NCBI GenBank assembly: GCA_018857735.1
Contig: JABMCL010002637.1
Span: forward strand, 1,187,001 to 1,251,000
Reading direction: 5' to 3'
DNA: 64,000 bases
Origin: Alviniconcha marisindica
Taxonomy: Eukaryota > Mollusca > Gastropoda > Provannidae
A program made the translations under genes and the position numbers. The notes under the pieces were generated by a model. That model made no database searches. It was given only the letters and a program-made list of their open reading frames with translations, and had not been told where the DNA came from. Of this stretch, positions 1-60,678 are shown in pieces (the first letter of the stretch is position 1; every line of letters begins with the position of its first letter).

Positions 1-154
1 TTCTCCTTCCCCCTTCCCCACCCCACACCTCACATCACTCTTTAGTCTTTCTCTGTTTTCCTCTGTCTCTGTCCCTCCTTCACTTTCCTCCTCCTCCTCT
101 CTCTCTGTTCCTCAGTGTCTCTTTCTCTCCATTTACCCCCACCCCCCACCCCCC

Positions 155-190
<36 letters not shown>

Positions 191-1878
191 TATTTGAGAT
201 GTTACTACCACAGCTGCAATAAGTTTTGCATGTGTTTGAACCAGAGCAATAAACTGGTTGAATAAGAACAGGCCACATCAACACCACCTCTTCAGCTGAA
301 TGATTCACATTAAATCATTATTGTATCTTTAATCTTATCTGTGTGATACCCATAGTCTCTGCACGGATGTGATGTGCATGCACATGCTGCAGCCATGGAT
401 GACATGTGTGGTGCACATCTTTCCTCATTGTCCAGATGTTTCTTTGGAAACATTGAAACAAAGTACCCTTCCGAGTTTTCAGCAGCTCTGCTGCAGCTGT
501 CATCCTGTACATTCCTACCACATCCCACCTCACCACTGGCATCAGTTTGCTGCAGTTAAGATCAAAATGGTAAACGTTGATTCAGTTTAGATCAAAATTG
601 TGTTTTAGCACTAGCTGTGTTCAGAAAAGTCCATACATGTGTATGCCAAAACGACCTGCTCACTTTGAAACAATAGTAATGCCAGTATGGGAATTTTGGG
701 ATTGATGTCTTTGCCTTGTTCTCGTTCCATGTCCTGATCTTTTCCTCACCTACTGCACCATATAGCTTCCTTTCTTTGCCTTGTCCTTACCTACAGGCTA
801 CCTTCTTTTGCCTTTTTGAAGTGTATCCTTGGCTTCTTTTAGAAGCCTGCATGTCAGATCTCCACAGAGGCAATGGGTGGTGTCATATCATTGCCATTGG
901 GTCGGACCTTCATGTCCCAGTCCTGGTGTGTACCAGGCCCATTATGTACCAGTCCCACTATTTCCCAGTCCCATTGTGTATCACTATCAGCCCAATTGTG
1001 TACCAGTACCATTGTGTACCAGACCGATTATATTCCAGTCCCAGTGTGTATCAGACCGATTGTGTTCCTGTACCATTGTGTATCCGACTGATTGTGTGCC
1101 AGTCCCATTGTATATCCGACCAGTTGTGTTCCAGTCCCATTGTGTATCAGGCCGATTTGTGTTCCAGTCTCATTGTGTATCAGACCAATTGCGTTTCAAT
1201 CCCATTGTATATCAAACCAATTGTGTTCAAGTCCCATTGTGTATCAGACCGATTTGTGTTCCAGTCTCATTGTGTGTCAGACCAGTTGTGTTCCAGTCCC
1301 ATTGTGTATCCAACCAGTTGTGTTCCAGTCTTATTGTGTGTCAATGTATCCAGCCGATTGCATTCCAGTCCCATTGGGTATCAGGCCGGTTGTGTTCCAG
1401 TCCCATTGTGTCCCAACCCCATGGGAATGTTACACAACAGGACTGGTACATGCAGTCGCTTGGACTAGGAGTAGGCCACTTTCCACTAAAGGACAGCCCC
1501 TGTCATCGACTTCTTTTTTACTTGGGCATAAGAATCTTTAGAATACCAGCTGAAATCAGCTTGTTCTGTGGGTGTGAATGCCTGTTTGAGAGAGTGAAAT
1601 AGAGCCTACAGACCCTGCTAGTGCTATCTGGAGTGCTAGAAAGGAATTTTTGGATGGTTTCAGGCAGTTCCTTGACCTTGCCATAACACTAACAGTATCT
1701 CCTGTCTGGCCTACTCATTTTGAACGACCACGATCGGAGAACATCGGAAACTGATGTTGCAAGCTTAGACCACTTTCAGTTTTCGCGGCTTCAAGTTTTC
1801 ACTATGATATCCAAAATAAGCTGTATTTTATCATGTGTTGATTAACTTTTTCTCTCTCTCTTCTCTCTGACCGTGCAG
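1..1878. other. Upstream intron of CACHD1
   Basis: No coding exon was found. It holds a CT-rich stretch and (GT)14 at 159-187, and a minisatellite at 905-1430. It must be intronic because the exon at 1879 starts inside a codon. Confidence 0.7.
905..1430. repeat. Minisatellite, about 32-bp unit
   Basis: About 16 diverged copies of a unit reading like cccattgtgtatcagacc + gattgtgttccagt. The unit length varies by a base or two, so several frames stay open by chance; the apparent 250-residue peptides are not genes. Confidence 0.9.
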
Positions 1879-49969
<48,091 letters not shown>

Positions 49970-51254
49970 GTTGGGGTAGGGCAGTGAGTCAGAGCAGGTG
50001 CCCTTGTCAGTCTGTGTGTTCAAGTTTTGTTTCCCACTGCATTTTGGCTGCATCACACTCTCGAGGATGTTTCATGGCGCCCTGGCAGGTACTTGTGAAC
50101 TCGAGGGGCTGGGGTACTTCTGCACTGAGGTTAAATGCAGCGAGGGCCTCTGCATTTGGGAAACTCCAAACATGACAAACACAAAGGAAGCAGCCGCGAA
50201 TGGCAGAGAGTTCACCGGCGCACAAGAGACGGCGTGTCCGTGGTGTGTTTATCAATTCTCTGTCGGCTAACCACAAGCTGAAGTCGATTGGTGTTCACTC
50301 TTAGTGGGACTGAAGTGTTTCAGCGTGAGTGAAATCCTTCGGTGCTGACTGGACATTGGTTTGAGGGCCTGGTGTGGTTGATAAAGCTCAGGGTAGTAAC
50401 AGGACACAACTCACAACCACATCGGTCTGCTTCCGGCTGGGCCACATGGATCGTCAGCGACAGCCACCGCAGACCTGCATAGGATTGGCTTAAAACTACT
50501 CTTAGCTAGACAACATTCATTTTCATGGACTACCTTGCACTAACGTAGTGATCTGGATCGACTTCCTTTGTGGGAACCAGCCACACAACGAGGATTTTCA
50601 GAGATGGAAGCCCGGCAGGTTGTGTGGGTTTTCAGTGGTAGGACTAAAGGGCCAAGCGACACAGTTATGAAAATGATCCAGCCAGGTGGTCTGGATTGCT
50701 CAGTTTTGTTGATTTGCTGCTGAAAACTGAAAAGTGAGGAAGGATTCAAGGTGTGAGTCTGTCTCGAAGCTGTTTTTTTGTGTGTGTGACCTTGAATTGT
50801 CTCTTGGGTGTGCAGGGGTGGGTGAATTAGCCTGCACCCAAACTAGAAACAGAACAAAACAAAAAACGCTGCTTGCTTGTGAGTCAGGGGCAAGTTGTGA
50901 GTCCACGAACAAAAACAACAAAGCACCACAAAAATAGACTATGGTGTACATGTGTGCGTCTTGCAGTTAGGAGTCCCAGTGTTTTAAAAAGTCAATGGCT
51001 CCAAAATAGGGTCTGTTGAAATGCTAGCTGGATATTATTATTTTTTGGGGGGGTGGGGGGGTGGGGAGGGAGGCAATATTATGGAGGTATGTCTGTGTGC
51101 TGTTTGTCATGGTTTATTGGTTTGTATCTCAGGGAAGTCTCAGAAGACCAGGTTGTTTTTCCTATTGGCACTGGCTTGTTGATCTTTCTGCTGCTACACT
51201 GGTAAAAAGCATTCTACCTTTTCTGCAGTGAAATGCTTTCTGGGAGATTTCTGA

Positions 51255-51260
51255 AATAAA
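51255..51260 (+). terminator. Candidate poly(A) signal of CACHD1
   Basis: AATAAA about 1.29 kb after the CACHD1 stop; others follow at 51748 and 56964. Which one is used cannot be told, so the 3' UTR may be 1.3 to 7 kb long. Confidence 0.3.
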
Positions 51261-51285
51261 CAAAGTGAAGTTTACACCAAACAAA

Positions 51286-51288
<3 letters not shown>

Positions 51289-51339
<51 letters not shown>
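51289..51339. repeat. (AT)n microsatellite
   Basis: About 25 AT repeats. Confidence 0.95.
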
Positions 51340-51342
<3 letters not shown>

Positions 51343-52477
51343 ACGTATACCTTCAACAAGTTAAAGTGAAAGTAACCACAAGTTTTTAGGAAAAAAGCTT
51401 TGAACACACACAAGGTTACTTAAAGTATGAATCCTGATTCAGACAGAACAGAAAAATGTGATTTTGTTGTTGTTGCTAAGAATTTAACAGGTGATGAAAA
51501 TTTGACTGTTAGTGTTACTTTACATGGAAATCATGAAACATATGATTCTGAAACAACTGGGTAGGTTGCCTGTTCCTTTAGAGCTTGTCAAGTGCTATTC
51601 AGCTGAAAACTTTATGCACTGCATTCATATTTCAGCAGCTTGTATGTTTTGATCATATGTGGGTCAGGCAAGCAGAGAACTGATTGTATGGACTGCTTTT
51701 TATGGCAGTTTTAGGATTATTTGTGTGCTTGACAATACCAAATAGTGAATAAATAATTGAATGAGTTTTAAAAATTAACAACCACAAATATACATAGAGA
51801 GATCATTAAGAAAGAAAAAAAGAAAAGATACAAATTTGCTGATGTCTTTCTTTTTAAATAGCCTGCCACAGCCAGGTAAGCCATTTTTTGACATGCAAGT
51901 TTAAGGTCACTATAGCTTCAAACAGGAAGTTGTTTATAGGTGTTAGTGTAACCAATTCTCTGCTGGTCAGCTTGGTAGATAAATCAGTAACTGGTTCTGA
52001 GCACCCAGTCATCCATGATGGTTACGTCATGGCTGGTCTGCTGGAGTTGAGCAGAAAGATGTTGGTCATACAGTCTGTAGTGCATTTCAGCATATGGGGG
52101 TCACAGCAAACTGGAATGAAGATACACTGCATGTGGGTGCGTCTGGAATCTGCTGCCTGCCTATCATTGCACACGCTGGTGGCGTTTAGTCTCCATCACG
52201 CCAGTCCCAGTGGCAGTCATGGTCACTGGCAGTCACGGTCACTGGCAGTCATGGTCAATGTCAGTCATGGTTACTGGCAGTCACAGTCAGTGGCAAAGTT
52301 AATGTAGCTGTGTTGTGTACCATGTCTTTGGCTTTACTTTGGACTAATTGGTCACAAAATGTGCGGCCTGTTGGAAGTTAGATTTGAAAATAATGAAAAT
52401 GAGTTTACAAAGGTGGTGATTGGATGATGCATCACACTCTCTGTCTCTGCCTCCATGTCTTTCTGTGCCTCCATGAG

Positions 52478-52481
<4 letters not shown>

Positions 52482-52525
<44 letters not shown>
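52482..52525. repeat. (CT)n microsatellite
   Basis: About 22 CT repeats. Confidence 0.95.
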
Positions 52526-52527
<2 letters not shown>

Positions 52528-52789
52528 GTCATTGATTACTTTTACTTTTCATGCTTTCATCCTCCCTGTTGTTCTCAGTTTCATTCATTTTATATATTTA
52601 AAGCATTACAACATACCTAATAATGTGCTTTGTAATTTATTTTTTATTGACGGTCATTTTTAGTCTGGCATTAATCATTTTTAACAGTGAGGACACAGGA
52701 TGTGTGGACTAAAATATCCATGAACAGTGGAGGTACAAGACCTGCTGACTGAAATGACATTGAGGATGCTGACCTAAAGATTCACAACC

Positions 52790-53215
52790 TACTGGCTGAC
52801 TGAAATAAACAATAGAAACAGGAAAGAGAAGACTTGCTGACCTAAAGTAAACATTACAAACAGTAAAGACAAAACCTGCTGACCTAAAATAAGCACTACA
52901 AACAGTAAAGACCAGACCTGCTGACCTAAAACAACTGCCACAAACAGTAAGGACAAGACCTGCTGACCTAAAATAAGCACTACAAACAGTAAAGGCCAAT
53001 ACCCACTGATCTAAAATAACCACAACAAACAGTAAAGATGAAACCTGCTGACCTAAAATAAGCACTACAAACAGTAAAGACAAGACCTGCTGACCTAAAA
53101 CAACTACAACAAACAGTAAAGATGAAACCTGCTGACCTAAAATAAGCACTACAAACAGTAAAGACAAGACCTGCTGATCTAAAATAACCACAACAAACAG
53201 TAAAGACAATAATAC
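52790..53215. repeat. Minisatellite, 42-bp unit
   Basis: About ten copies of acctgctgacctaaaataag + cactacaaacagtaaagaca. The period is a multiple of three, so the - strand shows a false frame of 166 codons. Confidence 0.95.
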
Positions 53216-53714
53216 GTCCTGACCTCAACCACAACAAATGGTAAAGATGCAGGAGCTGCTGGTAGAAATGCTTCTGTCGGCAGTGAGGACTCTGGACCTG
53301 TAGACCAACATTAACTGCACTGTAAAGCCTAAAGACTCAAGACCTGCTGCCTGAAATGACTTTGAACGGAGAAGACAACAGATTTGCCAGCTGAAATGAC
53401 ATTTCAGGTCGTGAAGGCAGACTCAGCAAGCACTGAAGACTCCAGATCTGTGGAGCAAAACAGACTGTGGTCCGTGACAAGAAGGCATTAACATTGCTTC
53501 CATCACACAGCTCATCATTGTGGTCAGCGTTTTGTGACTTGGGAGTCAAACTTAGTTTGTTGTGATATACATACAATATTTTACTTCGTGGACATACTTT
53601 TGTAAGCTCTTCTCATTGTGTAGTCTCTTGTTGCTCGATTTTTCTTTTCCATCTCCAAAACAGTCTTGCTAGTGAGCAACATGCATTGTAATGTTAACAC
53701 AGCAAACAAGGTGT

Positions 53715-53748
<34 letters not shown>

Positions 53749-53989
53749 TTGAATGAAATGATGTGCTTGGGTCTTCAAAAAACAAACAAAAGTATGCACT
53801 TGTGAAATTATGCACCAAACAGAATTTGTCATGGGTTTTGTTTGAATGATGATTGATGTACATGTATATATAATATTTGCTGAGCTGTTTTGCTGATGTA
53901 AATCTGGAAAAGGAAGTACAGTGGTACGCATCTTTAAAAGACCATCCAAAAAATTAAGGATAAAGGTCTTAAAACTTTAAGAGGGATGG

Positions 53990-54580
53990 TCTGGGGTTCA
54001 TTTCCGTGGCAGTGTGGAGGCAAAGCTAAAGGTTTCAGAAAGAGTAGATGGTCTCCCATCAGGGGATTCACTTTACTGTAATGGGTTCATTTCCATGGCA
54101 ACATGAAGGCAAAGGTTTTAGAAAAGGTAGATGGTCCCCCATCGGGGGATTCACTTTACTATAAGTATAACGGGTTCATTTCCATGGTAACATGAAGGTA
54201 AAGGTTTCAGAAAAGGTAGATGGTCTCCCATCAGGGGATTCACTTTACTAATTGTATATGGGTTCATTTCTATGGCAACGTCAAGGCAAAGGTTTCAGAA
54301 AAGGTAGATGGTCTCCCATCAGGGGATTCACCTTACTAATTGTATAATGGGTTCATTTCTATGGCAACGTCAAGGCAAAGGTTTCAGAAAAGGTGGTTGG
54401 TCTCCCATCAGGGGTTTCATTTTACTATAACAGGTTCATTTCCATGACAATGTGAAGGCAAAGGTTTCAGAAAAAGTGGATGAGATTCACTTTACTATAA
54501 TGGGGTCATTTCCATGGCAACATGAAGACAAAGGTTTAAGAAAAAGTGGGTGGTCTGTCTTCAGAGGCTCCACTTTAGTA
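53990..54580. repeat. Minisatellite, about 75-90-bp unit
   Basis: Six to seven copies with gggttcatttccatggcaac, aaggcaaaggtttcagaaaa and tggtctcccatcaggggatt. Confidence 0.9.
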
Positions 54581-57000
54581 GTTATGACTGATCTATAAAT
54601 AGAATGTTATTGCATGGTAATCAACCATAACTCTCACGTGGATCATGGAAGAAGAAGAAATTTTAAGAGTTCTGAGCCATGGGCTTTTGGAACTTAATCT
54701 GTTTATTGAAGCAAACTGTAAGGATATAAGTGATGAAATCAGACTGGCTGAAACTGTGGAAGCTATTGCTAGTTCCAGACTTCCTAAAACTACAGTCTCA
54801 TTTATCATGTCAGCTGGCCAGAGTTAGTGTGTATAGATTAGTATGGAAGTCAAGCACTTTGGTTTTTAAACAAATGAAAGTGTATAATATTATTTATGTT
54901 AGAGCATACTTCAAATTTCTTTTTCTTTTCAAAGCAAATATAATCTGAATTGTATGTCTTAGTTCCAACCACGCTTCACATTATTAGACAAAAAAAACGG
55001 TAATTTTTCACACAGGCTTCCCATCCACCCCCACCCTCCCCCTGCCAACCACCACCACCTTTTGCCATTCCCTGTAACCTCATTTTTAGGGGGACTGGAG
55101 TTCATGGTATTCAAAACATACTGGTCCGTCTTCAGATTGTTAGCACAATAGCAGTGATTTGCAGTACAGTGCAAAAGGATTCATTGTTGACAGTCTTGTA
55201 TCATCCTGCTGTATCGGGTTATATGCCACATCATGTTCTGCTTCTGTTTTTTGCCAAATAATTGTGGAATAATTGCGTTAACTGAATGTGTTGAGAGCGA
55301 GGGGCTTTATTTGTTTGTTTTTAAAACATGAAATTGCGCAGCACCAAGTGTAAAAGGCCAGTTTAATAATTGCATATAATTATATATAGTGCGTACAAAA
55401 TGAGAAAACTTTCATTTTGTGTGTTCAGTTTAGTACTTGGCACCAGAGCAATGTGTACCTTGTTGATCAAGCTGTTGTCTACACCTTCTTGATGGAGACA
55501 CCTTATACAACTCAGCTTTTGTGAAATGTCAGTCTGGTTTATGTTGAGAGTGAATGAGTGAGCAAAACTGAGAGCAAGTCAGTGGGTATCTGCGAGTCAG
55601 GAGCGAGTGAGTTGAAAATGACATAGATATTTATGCTCTGCTTTAGAGTTGGGGGCTGTGAGTATACATTTATTGTTTTGTTTTCTGTTCGGTGTCAAAA
55701 CTGGACAAAGAAATACTACTTTTTTCTAGGATTTCAATGTGTACATTCTGTACAGTTATGTGTTTTCTGTATCATGTTAATTGTTCTGCAGCCATTAGGA
55801 CTACCTGATCTGACTGGATACAAGCATTTGCAAACAAAGAACTATTTTCTGGTGAAGGAAAGAAAGAAAAAAAGAAGAATACTCAGATAGTAAAGTAGAT
55901 GCACATGCATGCATACATGCACACACAACCTCAAGTAAGTAATGTGGTCTTTAATGTTCACAGAACCCATAAGGCTTATTAGTAAGCAAGGGGGTGGGGG
56001 GGTACTGAGGTAGGGGACGAGGGAGACAATCTCACACACATGCAAACATATACATGTGCACACACACACAATGTATACAAACACACATCTCATATACATG
56101 CATGCACACAGTTATGCTTTGCCATTTTTGCTGTTCCATGTAACTCCTGGGCATTTTCTTTTAAAGAGTTCAGTTTGACAATGATGCCTTTTCTCCTTTA
56201 GAAAATGAAAAGGGCAGACACATGCACAAAACATACTGAGGTCTGCTCCCCAGAATCTGTCATCCTTACATATTGTCTCCCTTCTTATTTGCATCAAAGA
56301 GACTGGGTAGGCTCCCCTGGCTCCAGCCACAGTCTGGGTTGGGTCCATTTGCCCTGGCTAAGACTAGAGATGGGATTCTGGCCGGGAACTCTCAGCTTAA
56401 CTCGTTTTTGTTGGTAGAAACATCACCATTGATCTCCCTTCTTCAAGATTTCTATGGCCTGTACAAGTTGCCACAGGTGCAAGCATGCAACTCGTTTAAA
56501 TTATTTTACATCTCTGCATATCCCAAAAGATCTGATAATAATGGTGGTGATTAACAGTCTTGATGAAGCCTATTCTCTCACCAGAGTTACGTGCACAGAC
56601 AACCAGTGACAAAAAACATTTACTTGCATTTTAACAATGCAGAACCGTTAAGTATCCCATTCAATGGTAAATACATCAGTTAAAATAAGCAAATATTGAC
56701 TGTACATGCACATAATTTAACAAAGACAGCTCAGTTAGGAACATGTCAAGACATGACTGGGGGAAAAAAGAAAGAAAAGGTTAATCTTGTTGCAAGGCAG
56801 TAACAATGCTGCCCGTTTCTGCTGCTAGGCTGGCTGTGGAGATCAGTTTGTTGCGTCTTGTCCTGTTGACACCATGTTGTTTTGTTTCACAGCCGTGTGA
56901 CATCACGTGCCATGACGCTGTGTACTACTGTAGATCAGGTTCATCTTCCTCGGCATATTTTGTAATAAAAACCAAAGTCAGTCAGCCGCTCTTCTGTTGA

Positions 57001-57004
<4 letters not shown>

Positions 57005-57038
<34 letters not shown>
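57005..57038. repeat. (GT)n microsatellite
   Basis: GT run of about 17 repeats, close after an AATAAA at 56964. Confidence 0.95.
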
Positions 57039-57605
57039 ACCTGCCACTGAGCAGAGAGCAAGCCACAAAAACTATGTATTACACTTGATATACCTCAGAT
57101 TTGTGTGCTATCTCTTCAGCAAATTTGGTGTACTTTTTATAATGTTCCGTTCAGGTTGTGTTAATTTTCCACACCAGACAGTTTGTGCGTGTGCGAGAGA
57201 AAGAGACAAAAAGGAACATTGTAACATTATTACAATAAGTACATTTCTAATACACTGAACAGAAAGGCTCATGACTGGGTGGAAAAAATGACAAAAAATA
57301 TGTTGACACAGAAATTGGTGATGGGGTGAATATTGCCCAAATAGCAGTAAAAAGTATGAAAATGCACAGATCACGTTGTAGAGCACTCACACACATGCAC
57401 ACACACACACAATGCTGAAAAGCAAAAACACTGTCTTCAGCTTTTTCTGTAACATTGACAGAAGCACTGAGGGCAGTATATGTATACACATTCTTACAGA
57501 TTTACTGATTAGAGACCCCCCCTCCCCCCCTCCCAGTTAAATCCAACTGTCCAAATCAAAATGCACGGGAGTTTAAGGCATAGTGGGGGTTTTGGGTTTG
57601 GTTTT

Positions 57606-57611
57606 TTTATT
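57606..57611 (-). terminator. Candidate poly(A) signal of the P450
   Basis: AATAAA on the - strand about 200 bases after the P450 stop. It is the first such hexamer downstream of the stop, giving a short 3' UTR. No transcript evidence. Confidence 0.5.
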
Positions 57612-57808
57612 GCACCTGTCCCAGTTCTAAAAACAAGTTCCAAACACAGTATAGCATCACATCAGTCTCATAGTACATAGCTATGAAATACATAAACAGG
57701 ATCGAGGTAATACAATTCCATCCAACTAGACAATGATAATGACCAATTAAAAAACAAAAAGACCATTACGCCATTTTCCTTTCATGTCATTGTGGGGCGT
57801 GTCCATTT

Positions 57809-57990
57809 TTATGTTCTGGGAACTGCACGGATCATGTATGGTTTTGGGGACAGTGCCAATCCAAACTCTCCCTCCAAAGATGGCAACGTTTCCTGTTCCG
57901 GTGGCAGGAAGCGGAAGTGCTGTACGAGGGTGGACAGGTACAGAAACAGCTCCATCCGGGCAAGGGACTCTCCCAGACACACACGACGAC
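57809..57990 (-). CDS. P450 last exon (haem loop to C-terminus)
   Basis: Acceptor tcctgcccag. It encodes RRVCLGESLARMELFLYL, the haem-ligand loop and L-helix, and ends at a stop after YMIRAVPRT. The intron falls inside the haem-binding motif at the glycine codon, the same place as the last intron of vertebrate CYP2 genes. Confidence 0.96.
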
Positions 57991-60647
57991 CTGGGCAGGA
58001 CAAAAGACGTGTTAGTCACGACATGGGTAGAGATATCAAACACGGAAAGAGTCGTTCAGTATCAACAGACCAGCAGAACCAGTCGGGTTACATGATGTTT
58101 AAAAAGCCCAGTCAGCCACAAAGGTAACACAGAGGCAAAACACAACTGACCACATTACAAGCGGGGGTCAGATTCACTGTCCACAACACCCTTCACTGTG
58201 GTTAAAGAGCTTTGGGGGAAATGGGGGTGAACGAACCAGGCAAAAAGCAGAAAGGAAGATTTCCTGGCAGTGGGTAATTAAAACACTCAATGCCATATCC
58301 TGGCCTGCTCCAAGCAAGATGGAGCTCTGGTTTCTCAGTGGCGGGAACGTAAATATCTGCATCCCATGCAACCCACTGAGATTTCAGCAATGAATCCTCT
58401 GGTTTCTCCAAATAAATAAACAAAAAATAAAGAAAAAGAAGAAGGAAACAAGTTTGAGACTAATCATCCTTTCAACATTTTCTAGCCCTTTAATACAACA
58501 AAAATGTCCTTGTCATAGATGGTACTTGAAAAAATGTGAATGTGTGACAAAGTGTGTTGCTTGTTCTGCAAAGTCAGGCTACCTGGAGCAAAAACAGAAC
58601 AAATGCGAGCTGCAACAGAGTTGCAAAACCCGTGTTAATGCCAGCATTAACAGTCATACTTCCCAGAAGAAAACACTAAGAAATGGCTACAATGGTCATG
58701 CTAACCAGAAAACTCCACAGCAACAGTGAAAGAAACAAATGGGCCTGACAGTCATGCTACCTGAAGAAAAGCTACCTGCACCCAAGTCATGCTGCCAAGC
58801 CTGTATAATTCCTAACCAGCGAAACTCTCATACAGAATTTTGTCACGACACCCCCTCACCCCAGCGGTTTCTTTTTACCTGTGCTAAAGGGAATGAACTC
58901 CTCCGGACATGCCAGTTTTGCATCAGGGCCGATAAATCTCTCCGGCCGGAAATTCTCAGGGTCGCCCCATATCTCGGGATCCTGTAGGACTGAAGACAGA
59001 TGAGGTATGATGATGGCGTCTTGAGGGATGCTGTAACCATGAAATGTGATGTCTTGGGACAAACCATGTGACAAAGACAAGGGAGCGATGTTGCCTTTAC
59101 GTAAGACTTCCAGTAAAGTGGCTTCCATGTATGTCATCTCCTGTCTATCACGCATGCTTGGGGTGCGATCAGGGCCAATGACATCACAGATTTCCTTGTA
59201 GCACTTGTCCTGGACCTCGGGATGGTGCAGGAAGAACAGCAGGGCCCAACCAATCGCGGTGGTCGTTGTCTCAGTCCCAGCTACAAACAGGTCACCGATG
59301 CATTTCTGTAAATTCTCCACTGAAAGAGATGAATCAATGTACCCAAGTTAGCTGACATCGCATCACTCATAACTCAGAGGAATACTGTTTTCTCTTACAC
59401 ATGTTGACACAGTGGATAACTTGTGCTGATATGTTCACTTTCACTGTATCCACCAACACAATACTGATTTTTATTGTCTGTGAGTAACACAGAAACTCTT
59501 GACTGCATACAAAATTACAATAATGATGTAAATATACCCATAATAATTTTTTACATTTTTTTACATGTGTATATGTGGTGCAAGTGCGCGTGCGCACTCA
59601 CACACACACACACCAAAATCAGCCAACCCTACTAATTACACACAGCCCATGCATGCACAACTCCATCATTCTTAGAATCTTACTGAGGGCAAAAAATACA
59701 CAGCACATTCAGTCTGACACTCACTCAGTCATTCCTACACACCAGCATTTCATTCTGGCCAACACTATCAAACACATACATATATATATTCACATTAAAA
59801 GTTAATACACTAAAACCACAGGGATCGTGCGAAATCGCTAGCCTTTATGATAAAATAAATAACCTCTCTCTTCCTCCCCTTCCTCCATCTCCCTCCTACA
59901 TACAACGATGTAGTTTTTGTACTCTCCATATACACCTTTCTGTTCTAGGCACAGCTGTCAGACTGTGATTACTCATTAAAAGGGAAGATCGTAAGCTACT
60001 GGACTGCGCACGCTTTCCTGTAGATAAGTCTGTCATTCCCACTGTCTGCCTCTTCTTTTCAATATTGCAACCTTCCTTGCCAAATCAGTCCATAAAAAAA
60101 ACACTTCCACAGAATAACCAGACAGGCATGGTCACATTAAATAAGACAAAGCTTGCATGTTTGCTTGTTATTTTACTTTTTCCAAAGGTAAATTCACACT
60201 CAGAAACAAACAAACAAAACACCAGTAAAACAACGAACCATTGATGGTGGTGTCAGCATTGCCACTGGCCTCATGTTTGCGGATCTCACGGAGGTAAGCG
60301 TGGATGAAGTCCGCGCTCTCCTCCTCTCCCTCCGCCCACATTTTGGCGTGCTTCTCCACCTGGCTGTCAATATACCCTTCAATCAGGTCCATGTTGGACA
60401 ACATCTTCTTCATCTTGAACAGATCACCCGGGACGTGCTCCAGAAAGGGCATGAAGTTCACAATAGCTGTTCCTGCAGGTAGTGAAGGAAGTCATTTGAA
60501 CAGTCAAAACGAAAAAGCCTCTTTGTAGTTTCTCACTTGGTAGTACAGTGAAACACCCCAATTTGAGACCATCCACACACACAAATCTGGCAAAAATGGT
60601 CTTTAAAAGAGGGGCTTTCCTTTGTGAAGGGGCCTATTCATACTGAA

Positions 60648-60678
<31 letters not shown>

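Larger units (their letters stand above)
49970..57808. other. CACHD1 3' UTR and intergenic region
   Basis: No recognisable gene. It holds AT-, CT- and GT-microsatellites, two minisatellites listed separately, and AT-rich unique sequence. Where the UTR ends is unknown. The frame at 54645-54827 (60 codons) has no supporting feature. Confidence 0.7.

Noticed and set aside
716..1602. Open frames of about 250 codons on the + strand
   Set aside because: Come from the 32-bp minisatellite with variable unit length.
52709..53237. Open frame of 166 codons on the - strand resembling a membrane protein
   Set aside because: 42-bp minisatellite translated in one frame; the hydrophobic repeats are a by-product of composition.
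54645..54827. Small acidic open frame of 60 codons
   Set aside because: Has a protein-like composition but no splice context, neighbour or recognisable family; too short to support. It is downstream of the CACHD1 stop and may be UTR.
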